Part shown: positions 40,758-51,269 of the stretch, piece after piece
Position numbering within the stretch: position 1 is the stretch's first letter
Layout of the letters: every line of letters begins with the position of its first letter
DNA from: Aldehydirespirator sp963662645
GTDB lineage: Bacteria > Actinomycetota > Acidimicrobiia > Acidimicrobiales > Aldehydirespiratoraceae
Reading direction: 5' to 3'
NCBI GenBank assembly: GCA_963662645.2
Contig: OY759762.1
Span: forward strand, 2,666,001-2,730,000
DNA: 64,000 nucleotides
Translations under genes and position numbers: made by a program
Notes under the pieces: model-generated
Databases searched by the model: none
What the model saw: the letters and a program-made list of their open reading frames with translations, nothing else
What the model was told of the DNA's origin: nothing

Positions 40758-42248
40758 CTAGCCGTCCGACGCCGGACGCCGGGACTCGCCATGCGGCGTG
40801 GCGCCGGAGCTGTCCTGGAGCGTGATCCCGGACGTGTAGTCGATGATCCGCAGGAACCACTCGACGCCGCTGGCGAGGGTGGCGCACTCGCGGAGGGTGA
40901 CGTCCTCCGCGACGCCCTCGAAGCAGGCTCCGGCCTGCCAGGACCACACTCCCGGCGCCGGGAGCTCCCAGCGGCACCGGTCGTAGGAGTCCGCGGAGAT
41001 TCTGGCCGTCTCGATTCTGCACGAGGCGCTCACGTCGCGGTTGACGTGGTGGCGCTGGGCCTGGGCCTGCTGGGCTGCACTCAGGTTGTCCCAGCGGTTC
41101 AGGTAGGTGTCGAATCCCGCGCCGGGCCGAGCCGAATCGGCGTTCTCGATCGTGGCGCGGTCGCTGGGGCGCCAGGGCAGCAGCTCCGCGAGGCGGGTCT
41201 CGACACTGGCGGCCTCCCACAGGCAGCCGTCGTCGCTGGCGACCTGCCACGAGGCAACGGGTTCGATCACCGGCCATACCGGTGACTCAGAAACCACCAG
41301 GTACTCCGTCCCGCCGGGCACATCGGGATGGGGAGGCCACGGCCTGCCCGGTTCGCCCCGGGCCTCGATGCCGACCAGCGTCCGCCACTTCAACTGCGAT
41401 CCGAACAGCGAGCGCTGAGGCGCGGACAGATCCAGGCCGGTCGTGCACTTCTCCTCGTCCGGATCGTCGCCGCCGGGGTTGTCGCCACCGCCGGCGTTGT
41501 TGCCGCCGCCGGGGTTGTTGCCGCCGTTGCCTTGGTTCCCGTGGTCGGGTTGCTCGAGTCGATTGAAGAACGACCCCATCTGGCCGATGGTGACCGGGTT
41601 GGAGGGATTGAAACCCTCCAAGGTGTCGTTGGCCTGGCCGAACGAGACGTCATTGTCGAGGAGGTACTGGATTGCCTGGTTGCCGGTGCCCGAGCAGGTT
41701 GAGATGGCGGCGCAGAGGGCATCGGCCACGTCGCCGCGGTCGGGCGGGCTGTCAGCGTTGCTCATGACGTCTTCGAAGTCGTCGGCGTCGAAGTCGAGGT
41801 CCTGGTTGTCGGGGTGGTTGGCGAAGATGTTGGCCATCTCCGAGATGTCGTCGGGATCGTCGATCTCGTCGTCCAAGTCGTCGTTCGGGTCGATGTAGCC
41901 CTGGTTGACGCCCTGGTCGCAGCCCGCGGCGTGAACACCCACACAGTTCGGCGGATCTTGCGGGTCATTGTTGTTGTTCTGGTTGTTGTTGTTCTGGTTG
42001 TTCTGGTTGTTGTTGTTCTGGTTGTTGTTGGTGCCGTCATCGGGCGGCGGGCAGGTCCAGTCGGTGCATATCGGGTTGCCTCCGTGGGAGTGGGGGAAGC
42101 CGGGGAGGGGATGCGCCGCAGCCGGAGAGGGGTCAGGGTCGCCGGGGTGGGGGAAGCCTGCGATGCCGTACCCGACGAGGGTTGCGGCGAACAGGAGCAG
42201 CGGCCACCGGCGACCAAGCGACCGGGGCGCCTTGGGTGTCTGTCTCAT
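40758..42248 (-). CDS. Secreted protein with Asn/Gln-rich tract and SLH-like motif
   Basis: A 496-residue exported protein (signal region RRWPLLLFAATLVGYGIAGF). It carries an unusual Asn/Gln run of about 22 residues, an Asp-rich segment (DPNDDLDDEIDDPDD), an SLH-like motif (FNPSNPVTIGQMGSFFNRL) and a glycine/asparagine-rich spacer. A C-terminal domain of about 200 residues with seven or so cysteines and many tryptophans follows (CLWEAASVETRLAELLPW, CRWELPAPGVWSWQAGAC). It lies directly upstream of the CpaB-like gene and probably belongs to the pilus or to the cell surface. No enzyme motif was seen. Confidence 0.6.
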   Translation of the reverse strand: MRQTPKAPRSLGRRWPLLLFAATLVGYGIAGFPHPGDPDPSPAAAHPLPGFPHSHGGNPICTDWTCPPPDDGTNNNQNNNNQNNQNNNNQNNNNDPQDPPNCVGVHAAGCDQGVNQGYIDPNDDLDDEIDDPDDISEMANIFANHPDNQDLDFDADDFEDVMSNADSPPDRGDVADALCAAISTCSGTGNQAIQYLLDNDVSFGQANDTLEGFNPSNPVTIGQMGSFFNRLEQPDHGNQGNGGNNPGGGNNAGGGDNPGGDDPDEEKCTTGLDLSAPQRSLFGSQLKWRTLVGIEARGEPGRPWPPHPDVPGGTEYLVVSESPVWPVIEPVASWQVASDDGCLWEAASVETRLAELLPWRPSDRATIENADSARPGAGFDTYLNRWDNLSAAQQAQAQRHHVNRDVSASCRIETARISADSYDRCRWELPAPGVWSWQAGACFEGVAEDVTLRECATLASGVEWFLRIIDYTSGITLQDSSGATPHGESRRPASDG

Positions 42249-42281
42249 GCGTGCTTCTCCTTGTTCCTTGCCTGGCGGGGA

Positions 42282-43655
42282 TCAACAACTCAGCCGGTAG
42301 AAGGTCTCGGGCATCCCGTGGAAATGCTCCAGCCATTCCTCGGCCAGCCGTGCCGAACCCTCGCAGTCGGGGTAGTTGGTGCCGCGCTGGCGCAGCTCGA
42401 CCCACTCGCCCCACTCGTCGCAAGTCATCCAGTGACGGAAGATCCCCCGGTTGGCGACGCTGGTGCGCTCCTCGAGCTTCACATCGGCGGGCAGCACGCT
42501 CCGGCAGCGTTCCGCCATGGTCAGGCCGTGGTGTGACAGCAGCCGCCCGTCGGGCTGGATGGGGTCGATGACGGTCGCGCACTGGTGCCACCCGTAGTCC
42601 CGGATCAGGTTCCCGTTGTTCCAGCCATCGGCAACCCCGGGCCGGCTGGCGAAGGATGCCCGCCACTCGTAGTGCTGGATGACACACCTGGGGTTCGCTC
42701 CGAGGTAGTCGAGCGCCCAGACCATCGGCAGCTGCAGCCGGTCGCAGCCGAGCCAGTCGCCGCCGCACCAGTCGAGCCACGTCCGCACCCCCTCGGAGCG
42801 CCGCGGCACGTCGTCGGGGCGACCCCGGCCGTCGTCGGTGCCGCGCACCCACGACGGCGGCCGGGTGTCGGGATGCACCGGCGGCACATAGTCCGGCTCA
42901 TAGACGACCCAACCGTTGTCCAAGACGACTGTCGGCTCCCGGTAAGCGCCCGCCTCGGGCGGCGATGTACTCGTTGTTGTGGCGGTGGTGGTTGTGGTCG
43001 GCGGAGCCGTCGTGGTTGTCGTGGAAGAGCCGTTCTGGTCGTCCTGGTTGAGGGAGGGGGCGGCGGTCGTTGCCGTTGTGGTGCTCTCAGTGGCTGGCGG
43101 CGCAGTTGCGGCGCTTGTCGTGGCAGCAGGATCCTGGGCAGTCGCAGCCGCGACCGTGGTTGAGGGGGCGCCCGTGGTGGGCGTCGCCGCGGGCAAGGAC
43201 CGCGCAGCGGCCGCCTGGGCATCCTCGACCGGCTCGTCAGGAGTGGCTTGTGGTTGATGCTCGGTCGGCTCCACAGGCGCGGCTTCTGGTTGACGCGCGG
43301 CCGGGGTCTCCACAGCCGGCTCGACTGTCGGCAGGAGGCTTGGACCGGGCACGTCGTCACTCTGTGAGGGGCCAGCCGCCCTGGGCTGGGCGTCTGATTC
43401 GGTCGCCGGCTCCGACACCGACGGCTCAGGCTGGCCGGAGTCAGTCGTGGTCGGCCCCGGCAGCGCCTGACCGCCGGGGCTTACGGCCGCTCCACAGCCA
43501 GTCGCCACCGTCCCGAGGGCGACCGCCAAGGCGATCACCATCCGGCTCGCGTGTCGCCCAAGACCTGTCTTGCCAGCTTCACTAGATGGAGCGACCGGAC
43601 TACGTTCAGTTAGGGTTTGGAGATAATAGAAATACATGGACAAGCATCTAAGCAC
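42282..43655 (-). CDS. Cell-surface lipoprotein with Thr/Pro-rich stalk, Tad locus
   Basis: Up to 457 residues. A hydrophobic stretch ends in a lipobox (ALGTVATGCGAA). About 210 residues rich in Pro, Thr, Ala, Glu and Gln follow, including a TTTTTAPPTTTTTATTT tract, then a globular C-terminal domain with six or more cysteines and tryptophans (WLDWCGGDWLGCDRLQLP). The start is uncertain: ATG at 43655, 43637 or 43541. Only the upstream ones give the basic residues needed before the hydrophobic core. The C-terminal domain resembles in style that of the next gene. Function is unknown; a surface stalk protein of the pilus system is plausible. Confidence 0.55.
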   Translation of the reverse strand: MLRCLSMYFYYLQTLTERSPVAPSSEAGKTGLGRHASRMVIALAVALGTVATGCGAAVSPGGQALPGPTTTDSGQPEPSVSEPATESDAQPRAAGPSQSDDVPGPSLLPTVEPAVETPAARQPEAAPVEPTEHQPQATPDEPVEDAQAAAARSLPAATPTTGAPSTTVAAATAQDPAATTSAATAPPATESTTTATTAAPSLNQDDQNGSSTTTTTAPPTTTTTATTTSTSPPEAGAYREPTVVLDNGWVVYEPDYVPPVHPDTRPPSWVRGTDDGRGRPDDVPRRSEGVRTWLDWCGGDWLGCDRLQLPMVWALDYLGANPRCVIQHYEWRASFASRPGVADGWNNGNLIRDYGWHQCATVIDPIQPDGRLLSHHGLTMAERCRSVLPADVKLEERTSVANRGIFRHWMTCDEWGEWVELRQRGTNYPDCEGSARLAEEWLEHFHGMPETFYRLSC

Positions 43656-43674
43656 CCGTGTCAGCTATTTACAA
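43646..43674 (-). promoter_or_regulatory. Possible promoter of the Tad locus in an AT-rich gap
   Basis: On the minus strand TTGTAA (43669-43674) and TTAGAT (43646-43651) are 17 bases apart in a locally AT-rich stretch, just upstream of the first gene of the pilus locus. The match to sigma-70 elements is moderate. If it is used, the downstream ATG at 43541 becomes a more likely start than 43655. Confidence 0.35.
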
Positions 43675-43835
43675 CCTTTTCATGATATTTCTAGTTCAAT
43701 CGCTGCTGGCGTGGCACCCGAAGTCCCGCCGAACGCTCGACCGTCGCTGGCCGGCAGCAGCCGGGTGGTAGCTTCGGTCCGGTGTGGGGAGCGTGCGTCA
43801 TGCCGGCCGGCACCGTCCCCTAGAACGGGTCGAAC

Positions 43836-44792
43836 GTGTCCACTGAGCCGTTGTTGAACGGGACTCCGCACAGCGCGCCTTCACCCCCGAGCACGCCCCC
43901 GGCGCCCTCCGAGGAGGCAGCCGCCGCAGAAGCGGTCGAGCGCCATGTCGGGCTCGACGAGGTCATGGCCCGGGCATCCGGCGAGAACTTCCCGGTGGCG
44001 CTGCGGCTCCTGCCCAAGGCGGCGCGGGGCCACCTGCGGGCCATCTACGGCTACGCACGGCTCGTCGACAACCTGGGCGACGAGTACCCCGGGGACCGCC
44101 TGGCCGCCCTGGACTGGGTCGAGTCCCAGCTCGACGACCTGTTCGCCGGAGCCCCCCGCCACGAGGTCTTCGTGCGGCTGGTCCCCGCCGTCGCCGGCTT
44201 CGGGCTGGACCGCCGGCCTTTCGACCAGCTGCTGGCCGCCAACCGGCTCGACCAGCACAAGAACAGCTACGCCGACTTCGACGAGCTGATGGAGTACTGC
44301 ACGCTGTCGGCCAATCCCGTCGGGCACCTGGTGCTGGCCGTGTTCGAGGCGGCCACACCCGACCGCCTGATCGCCTCCGACCACGTCTGCAGCGGGCTGC
44401 AGGTGCTGGAACACCTCCAGGACGTGGGCGAGGACGCGGCCCGGGGGCGCGTCTACCTCCCGGCCGACGACATGGAGCGCTTCGGCGTGGCGGTCGATGA
44501 CCTCCACGCCCCGGAGGCGTCGGCCGGCCTGCGAGGACTGGTGGCCTACGAGGCGGCCAGGGCCCGGGCGATGCTCCACCACGGGAGGGGACTGGTGGCA
44601 TCGCTGCGGGGACCGGCCCGCCTGGCGGTGGCCGGGTTCGTGGCCGGGGGGCTGGCCGGTCTCGACGCGCTCGAGGCGGCCGGCTTCGAAGTGCTGGGCG
44701 GCACCCGCAAGGCCGGCTCGGCCCGGGTGCTGCGCCGCCTCGCCGACGTGTACATCACCGGCGCAACTCGGAGCGGAGCGGGCGGCGCGTGA
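43836..44792 (+). CDS. hpnC: Hydroxysqualene synthase (squalene/phytoene synthase family)
   Basis: A 318-residue trans-isoprenyl diphosphate synthase of the HpnC group, which converts presqualene diphosphate to hydroxysqualene. The two Asp-rich motifs are LVDNLGDE and LQDVGEDAARGRVYLP. An N-terminal low-complexity stretch of about 30 residues precedes the domain. Start GTG at 43836. The stop overlaps the GTG of hpnD (GTGA). The order hpnC-hpnD-hpnE with overlaps at both joints is the standard bacterial three-step squalene operon. HpnC and HpnD are easily confused; the order supports this assignment. Confidence 0.88.
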   Translation: MSTEPLLNGTPHSAPSPPSTPPAPSEEAAAAEAVERHVGLDEVMARASGENFPVALRLLPKAARGHLRAIYGYARLVDNLGDEYPGDRLAALDWVESQLDDLFAGAPRHEVFVRLVPAVAGFGLDRRPFDQLLAANRLDQHKNSYADFDELMEYCTLSANPVGHLVLAVFEAATPDRLIASDHVCSGLQVLEHLQDVGEDAARGRVYLPADDMERFGVAVDDLHAPEASAGLRGLVAYEAARARAMLHHGRGLVASLRGPARLAVAGFVAGGLAGLDALEAAGFEVLGGTRKAGSARVLRRLADVYITGATRSGAGGA

Positions 44793-45697
44793 TCTCGGCT
44801 GAAACGGCCTACCGGCGCTGCGAGGAGATCACATGGTCCGAGGCCCGCAACTTCGCCTACGGGATCCGCCTGCTGCCGCCGCCCAAGCGCAGGGCGATGG
44901 CCGCGCTGTACGCCCTGGCCCGCCGCATCGACGACGTAGGCGACGGCGACTGGCCCAGAGACCGCAAGCTCGCCGCCCTCGACGAACTCCACCAGGCCAT
45001 CGACGCGCTGGAGGCGGGCGAGATCGCCGACCCTGACGACGCGGTGCTGGTGGGCGTGGGCCACGCCGCTGACCACTACCCGATCCCCGTGGCCGCGCTC
45101 CATGAGATCGTGGAGGGCTGCGAGCTCGACGTGCGAGGCGAGACCTACGACACCATGGACGACACCGTGCGCTACTGCCGGCTGGTGGCCGGCTCGGTGG
45201 GCCGCCTGTCGCTGGGCGTGTTCGGCGCCAAGCCGGCCCGTGCCGTCGCCGCGGGCCCCACCGGCAGCAACGCAGACCCGGCTGCTCCGGCCCCGTCCGC
45301 AGAGGACCTGGCCGACGACCTCGGCGTGGCCCTGCAGCTCACCAACATGCTGCGAGACATCGTCGAGGACCATCGCATGGGGCGCATCTACCTGCCCGAA
45401 CAGGAGCGGGACCGCTTCGGGATCGCCCCGGGCCAATGGGAACCACCCGACAGCGTGGCCGCGCTGGTGCAGTTCGTGGCCGGTCAGGCCGTGATGTGGT
45501 TCGAGCGGGGCCTGGTGCTGCTCGAGCACCTCGACTACCGCAGCCGGGCCTGCACCGCCGCCATGGCCGGGATCTACCGGCGGCTGCTGGGCCGCATCCT
45601 GGCCCGGCCCGAAGCCCCGCTGCAGGGGCGCGTCAGCCTTCCCACCTACGAGAAGGCCCTGGTGGCCGCCCGCAGCCTGTCCGGACTGAGGCCGTGA
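44789..45697 (+). CDS. hpnD: Presqualene diphosphate synthase
   Basis: A 302-residue squalene/phytoene synthase family enzyme joining two farnesyl diphosphates into presqualene diphosphate. The motifs are ARRIDDVGDGD and LRDIVEDHRMGRIYLP, with YCRLVAGSVGRLSLGVFG typical of the family. It overlaps hpnC before it and hpnE after it by four bases each (GTGA), so the three are translated together. Confidence 0.9.
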   Translation: MISAETAYRRCEEITWSEARNFAYGIRLLPPPKRRAMAALYALARRIDDVGDGDWPRDRKLAALDELHQAIDALEAGEIADPDDAVLVGVGHAADHYPIPVAALHEIVEGCELDVRGETYDTMDDTVRYCRLVAGSVGRLSLGVFGAKPARAVAAGPTGSNADPAAPAPSAEDLADDLGVALQLTNMLRDIVEDHRMGRIYLPEQERDRFGIAPGQWEPPDSVAALVQFVAGQAVMWFERGLVLLEHLDYRSRACTAAMAGIYRRLLGRILARPEAPLQGRVSLPTYEKALVAARSLSGLRP

Positions 45698-47076
45698 GCA
45701 CCGGCCCGCGGGCCCCGCGGGTGGTGGTGGTCGGCGGCGGCCTGGCCGGGCTGTCGGCCGCGGTGGAGGCGGCCGACAGGGGCGCAGCCGTCACCCTGCT
45801 CGAGCGCCGCCCCCGCCTAGGCGGCGCCACCTGGTCGTTCGAGCGCAACGGCATCTGGTTCGACAACGGCCAGCACGTGTTCATGCGCTGCTGCACCGCC
45901 TACCGGGCCTTCCTCGAGCGGATCGGCTCAGCCGACGGCGTGTGGATGCAAAGCCGCCTCGACGTTCCCGTGGTGGCGCCGGGCGGACCGGTCGGGTCGA
46001 TCAAGCGCACGGCCGGCCCGGCCCCGCTGCACCTCGCGCCCGCGCTGCTGACCTACCCCCATCTGAGCATGCGCCAGAGGCTGGCCGTGCTGCGGGCCGG
46101 CCTGGCGCTGAGGCGGCTCGACCCCGATGACCGGACCCTCGACGCCATGACCTTCGGCGACTGGCTGTCGGCGCACGGCCAGGACGCCGCCGCGGTCGAG
46201 ACGTTCTGGAACCTGATCGTGCTGCCGACGGTCAATGCCGGCGCAGCCGATGCCTCCCTCAAGCTCGCGGCCAAGGTCTTCGTGACCGGGCTGCTCACCG
46301 AGGCTGGCGCGGCCGACATGGGCTGGGCCCGGGTGCCCCTGTCGGCCCTGCACGGCGATGCCGCCCGCCGGGCGTTGGAGGCCGCGGGAGGCGAGGTCCG
46401 CTCGCGCGTTCCGGTGACTGCGGTGCGCGCCGGCCCCGGCGGCCTGGAGGTGCACACCGACGAGCAGGCCGTCGAGGCCGACTCGGTGGTGGTGGCCGTG
46501 CCCCACGACGCCGCGGCCGGACTGCTGCCGCCCGGCACTGTCGCGGCCCAGGACCGGCTGGTCGAGCTGGGCACCTCCCCGATCGTCAACGTCCACCTGG
46601 TGTACGACCGCCCGGTCACCGACCTGGCCCTCTTCGCCACCGTCGGCAGCGACGCCCAGTTCGTGTTCGACCGCACTGACGGCGCCGGGCTCGACGACGG
46701 CCGCCAATGCCTGGCGGTGTCTCTGTCGGCCGCCGAGTCCTACATCGGCATGTCGTCCGCCGATCTCGTGTCGCGCTTCACCGCGGAGCTGGCCCGCCTG
46801 CTGCCCGAGGCGGCCGGCGCCGCCGTCACCGAGTCGATCGTCACCCGCGAGCACTCGGCCACATTCCTCGGCGTGCCGGGCAGCGATTCCCTGCGCGCCG
46901 GCGCCGAGTCCGGCCTTCCAGGCGTGTACCTGGCCGGCGCCTGGACCGACACGGGATGGCCGGCCACGATGGAGGGGGCGGTTCGCAGCGGAACCGAAAC
47001 AGGCCGGCTCGCGGCCCGCTTCGCATCCCGGTCCGCCAGCGGCCGCGCGGCCAGGTCGGGCGGCGCGGAGGCGTGA
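45694..47076 (+). CDS. hpnE: Hydroxysqualene dehydroxylase (FAD-dependent)
   Basis: A 460-residue FAD-dependent amine-oxidase-fold enzyme. The dinucleotide motif VVVVGGGLAGLSAAVEAADRG opens the protein, with RRPRLGGATWSF after it and a C-terminal FAD contact GVYLAGAWTDTGWPATMEGAV. It reduces hydroxysqualene to squalene. The start is GTG 45694, overlapping the hpnD stop; the frame open from 45436 is inside hpnD. Squalene-hopene cyclase is not in the window. Confidence 0.9.
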   Translation: MSTGPRAPRVVVVGGGLAGLSAAVEAADRGAAVTLLERRPRLGGATWSFERNGIWFDNGQHVFMRCCTAYRAFLERIGSADGVWMQSRLDVPVVAPGGPVGSIKRTAGPAPLHLAPALLTYPHLSMRQRLAVLRAGLALRRLDPDDRTLDAMTFGDWLSAHGQDAAAVETFWNLIVLPTVNAGAADASLKLAAKVFVTGLLTEAGAADMGWARVPLSALHGDAARRALEAAGGEVRSRVPVTAVRAGPGGLEVHTDEQAVEADSVVVAVPHDAAAGLLPPGTVAAQDRLVELGTSPIVNVHLVYDRPVTDLALFATVGSDAQFVFDRTDGAGLDDGRQCLAVSLSAAESYIGMSSADLVSRFTAELARLLPEAAGAAVTESIVTREHSATFLGVPGSDSLRAGAESGLPGVYLAGAWTDTGWPATMEGAVRSGTETGRLAARFASRSASGRAARSGGAEA

Positions 47077-47135
47077 CTTCAAGCTGTCCGATAGGGTGCG
47101 AGATATAGCCAGCGTCACCGGCTAAGGTGCGAACC

Positions 47136-47753
47136 ATGACTCCCCAGCACGCTCATTCCTCGGGAGGCGGCTCGGCGGGGCGGGCCATCGTGCTTGTGAT
47201 CGTGGCGGTTGCGCTGGGCGCGTTCTTGCTGGCACGGGGCTTCGACGACTCCGACGACGGCACCGAGGCTTCTTCCAGCGCCACGACGGACGAGACCCCG
47301 ACCGACGGCGGTCCCGAAGACGAGACCGAAAGCAACGGAACGACGTCAACCACGAGTTCCACCACATCGACGACGACGGCTCCGCCGGTAGTCACCCACC
47401 CCCCCGGCGAAGTCAAGGTGGCGGTGATGAACGGCACCGGCGTGCGGGGACGGGCGGGCCGGACGGCCGACACACTCAACGCCACGGGGTTCGTGACCGC
47501 GGCCAAGAACACCCAGCAGGACCGGGTCGAGGACTCGGTCATCTACTACCGGCAGGGGTACGGCGACGACGCCAAGGCAGTCGCTTCGGTGCTCGGCGCG
47601 CCCCCCGACATCATCACGCCCGCTCCGGCCACGATCATGACCCTGATCAGGAATCCCGAGTCGCCGGCGGGCTTGGAGGAGTTCAACATCTTCGCGGTGG
47701 TCGGCACCGACAACGTGATCCTCGACCCCGCGCCGCCCGCCGACTCCGGATAG
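47136..47753 (+). CDS. LytR_C domain membrane-anchored protein
   Basis: A protein of about 205 residues with one N-terminal membrane helix (AIVLVIVAVALGAFLLARGF), a Thr/Ser-rich linker (TTSTTSSTTSTTTAPP) and a C-terminal LytR_C domain (VKVAVMNGTGVRGRAGRTADTLNATGF, DSVIYYRQGYGDDAKAVASVLG). LytR_C domains occur alone or with LCP enzymes that attach glycopolymers to peptidoglycan; the catalytic LCP domain is absent here. ATG 47136 is preferred over GTG 47127. Confidence 0.85.
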   Translation: MTPQHAHSSGGGSAGRAIVLVIVAVALGAFLLARGFDDSDDGTEASSSATTDETPTDGGPEDETESNGTTSTTSSTTSTTTAPPVVTHPPGEVKVAVMNGTGVRGRAGRTADTLNATGFVTAAKNTQQDRVEDSVIYYRQGYGDDAKAVASVLGAPPDIITPAPATIMTLIRNPESPAGLEEFNIFAVVGTDNVILDPAPPADSG

Positions 47754-47793
47754 CGCGACTGGCTGACCGCGGTCTCGCGGCGATGCCGCGAGA

Positions 47794-48795
47794 ATGTCAG
47801 CTGTGCGCGTGCTGGCAGCCCCCGACAAGTTCCGCGGCACGGCCTCGGCCCAGGAGATCGCGGAGGCCATAGCCGCGGCTGCGGTCGCCGTCTCGGCCTC
47901 CTGTGACCCGGCGCCGATGGCCGACGGCGGTGAGGGAACCATCGACGCGCTGGGCGGACCCAACCGCTCGTCGGCGGTGACCGGGCCGCTGGGCGAGGCA
48001 ACCATCGCGCCCTGGCGGCTCAGCCGCGGCGTCGCCGTCATCGAGATGGCCCTCGCCTCGGGCCTGGCCGTGGCCGGCGGCGCGGCGCGCAACGACCCCG
48101 TCAATGCCACCACGTCGGGCACCGGCGAGTTGATCGCCGAGGCGGTCGCGGCAGGAGCGCAGCGGGTGCTGGTGGCGGTGGGCGGCTCGGCCACGACCGA
48201 CGGTGGTCTCGGCGCCCTGGAGGCGCTGCCGTCGCCGGCCCGGATGGCGGGGGTCGAGATGGTCGTCGCCTGCGACGTGCGCACGGCCTTCGTGGACGCG
48301 GCTGCCGTCTACGGCCCCCAGAAGGGGGCCTCACCCGCCCAGGTCGAGTTGCTGACCCGGCGACTGAGGAGGCTGGCCCAGATCTACGAGCGCGACTTCG
48401 GCGTGGACGTCACCACGATGGCGGGCGCCGGCGCGGCCGGGGGCCTGGCCGGGGGCCTCGCGGCCCGGGGCGCCACCCTGGTCAACGGCTTCGACGTGGT
48501 CGCCGATGAGATCGGCCTACCGGAGCAGATCCTGGGCGCCGATGTGGTGGTCACCGGCGAGGGCCGCTACGACGCCACATCGATGCAGGGCAAGGTGGTG
48601 GGCGGCGTGGCTGAGATTGCGGCCCGGTCGGCGACGCCGGTGCTGGCTGTGGTCGGCAGCTCGGATCCGGCCGCTCCGAGGCCTGACGGCCTGGAGATCA
48701 TCGATTTGGCCGCCCGCTTCGGATCGGAGCGGGCTCATGCCGACCCTTGCGGGTGCGTGCGGGAGGCAGTCGCCGAGACGCTCAGCCCCGGCTAG
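47794..48795 (+). CDS. Glycerate kinase
   Basis: A 333-residue enzyme of the GarK/GlxK glycerate kinase family, phosphorylating glycerate with ATP. Marks include VLAAPDKFRGTASAQEIAEAI at the start, PMADGGEGTIDAL, the GGSATTDGGLGALEAL nucleotide loop and GAGAAGGLAGGLAARGATLVNG. It is slightly shorter than the common 370-380 residues, with a compressed segment after residue 140. It stands alone on the plus strand and converges on a small membrane-protein gene. Confidence 0.9.
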   Translation: MSAVRVLAAPDKFRGTASAQEIAEAIAAAAVAVSASCDPAPMADGGEGTIDALGGPNRSSAVTGPLGEATIAPWRLSRGVAVIEMALASGLAVAGGAARNDPVNATTSGTGELIAEAVAAGAQRVLVAVGGSATTDGGLGALEALPSPARMAGVEMVVACDVRTAFVDAAAVYGPQKGASPAQVELLTRRLRRLAQIYERDFGVDVTTMAGAGAAGGLAGGLAARGATLVNGFDVVADEIGLPEQILGADVVVTGEGRYDATSMQGKVVGGVAEIAARSATPVLAVVGSSDPAAPRPDGLEIIDLAARFGSERAHADPCGCVREAVAETLSPG

Positions 48796-48797
48796 AA

Positions 48798-48821
48798 GGC
48801 GCCGCCGTCAGGGCCGGCGCC
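48798..48821. terminator. Hairpin between convergent genes
   Basis: GGCGCCG (48798-48804) pairs with CGGCGCC (48815-48821) around a 10-base loop. It lies just after the glycerate kinase stop and overlaps the end of the opposing small gene, so it may end transcription both ways. No T-run is present. Confidence 0.45.
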
Positions 48822-49029
48822 GCTCGCTCACGAGCCAGGCGGCCAGGGCCACCATCACCACGATGATCATCAGCAGCGTGATCAGCCAGGAGAAGATGGC
48901 CAGGATCCGCTGCGCCATGGTGACTGCTCCCACCACGGCCAGGCCCACCACGATGACCACCGCCGGCCAGGGCAGGCGGCCCCGCTTCTCGACGGCTCCG
49001 CCCGCCTCTGGTTCCGCAGGTGATCCCAT
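48808..49029 (-). CDS. Small two-helix membrane protein, hypothetical
   Basis: A 73-residue protein with a polar N-terminus (GSPAEPEAGGAVEKRGR), two hydrophobic helices (WPAVVIVVGLAVVGAV and FSWLITLLMIIVVMVALAAWLV) and a basic C-terminus (SERRRP). Not recognised. It is divergent from the MoaD-like gene. Confidence 0.55.
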   Translation of the reverse strand: MGSPAEPEAGGAVEKRGRLPWPAVVIVVGLAVVGAVTMAQRILAIFSWLITLLMIIVVMVALAAWLVSERRRP

Positions 49030-49102
49030 GGGCCGATCCTATCGGCGGGCCTGTACCATGGCCCGGCCTGGTAGCCGATCCGCGAGCCCAGCGAGGAACG
49101 AC

Positions 49103-49384
49103 ATGGCCGTCACCGTTCGAGTGCCCACGACGCTGAGAGTCCTTACCGCCGGCGCGTCGGAGGTGGCCGTCGACGGCGCCACCCTCGCGGAGGTGCTCGA
49201 CTCGCTGGAGTCATCGCATCCGGGATTCCGGGATCGGATCCTCGACGAATCAGGTGAGCTGCGACGCTTCGTGAACGTGTTCGTCAGCGACGACGACGTC
49301 CGCTTCCTCGACGGTCTGGGCACCGCGGTCGTCGACGGCGCCACCGTGAGCATCGTGCCCGCGGTCGCGGGCGGGCGCGGCTGA
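49103..49384 (+). CDS. MoaD/ThiS-like ubiquitin-fold protein
   Basis: A 93-residue beta-grasp protein of the MoaD/ThiS/SAMP group: VRVPTTLRVLTAG, LAEVLDSLESSHPGFRDRILDE, FVNVFVSDDDVRFLDGLGTAV, and VSIVPAVAGG. These proteins carry sulfur as a C-terminal thiocarboxylate on a di-glycine. Here two extra residues (Arg-Gly) follow the Gly-Gly, so activation may need trimming or use the last glycine. The groEL gene follows 165 bases later with its own CIRCE element, so the two are separate units. Confidence 0.85.
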   Translation: MAVTVRVPTTLRVLTAGASEVAVDGATLAEVLDSLESSHPGFRDRILDESGELRRFVNVFVSDDDVRFLDGLGTAVVDGATVSIVPAVAGGRG

Positions 49385-49469
49385 AGCAGAGCCACCCCCG
49401 GACGTCCCCTCTCGGAGGGGCCACATTCGCGCTTGGGCGGGTTGTCATCGCGGGTCTGCGCCGGTTGAC

Positions 49470-49496
49470 TTGGCACTCGTGGCACGCGAGTGCCAA
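49470..49496. promoter_or_regulatory. CIRCE operator upstream of groEL
   Basis: TTGGCACTC and GAGTGCCAA are perfect inverted 9-base arms separated by 9 bases, differing from the consensus CIRCE (TTAGCACTC-N9-GAGTGCTAA) by one position in each arm. A TTGACT -35-like box (49465-49470) touches it. This is the binding site of the HrcA heat-shock repressor. Confidence 0.92.
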
Positions 49497-49549
49497 CCCA
49501 GGCAACCAAGACATATCCGGCCCACCGCAGGGCCGTTCCGGAGGTTCAA

Positions 49550-51172
<1,623 letters not shown>

Positions 51173-51195
51173 TCCCCTCTACTCCCTCCCCCAGA

Positions 51196-51233
51196 CAACA
51201 GCCCGGCCCACCCCCCTCGGCGCCGGGCTGTTG
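51196..51233 (+). terminator. Hairpin after groEL
   Basis: CAACAGCCCGGC (51196-51207) pairs perfectly with GCCGGGCTGTTG (51222-51233) around a 14-base loop, 23 bases after the groEL stop. It ends in a short TTG only, with no T-run. Confidence 0.6.
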
Positions 51234-51269
51234 CGCGCCCGGCGACGGTGCATCCGCCCCGCTCAGCCG

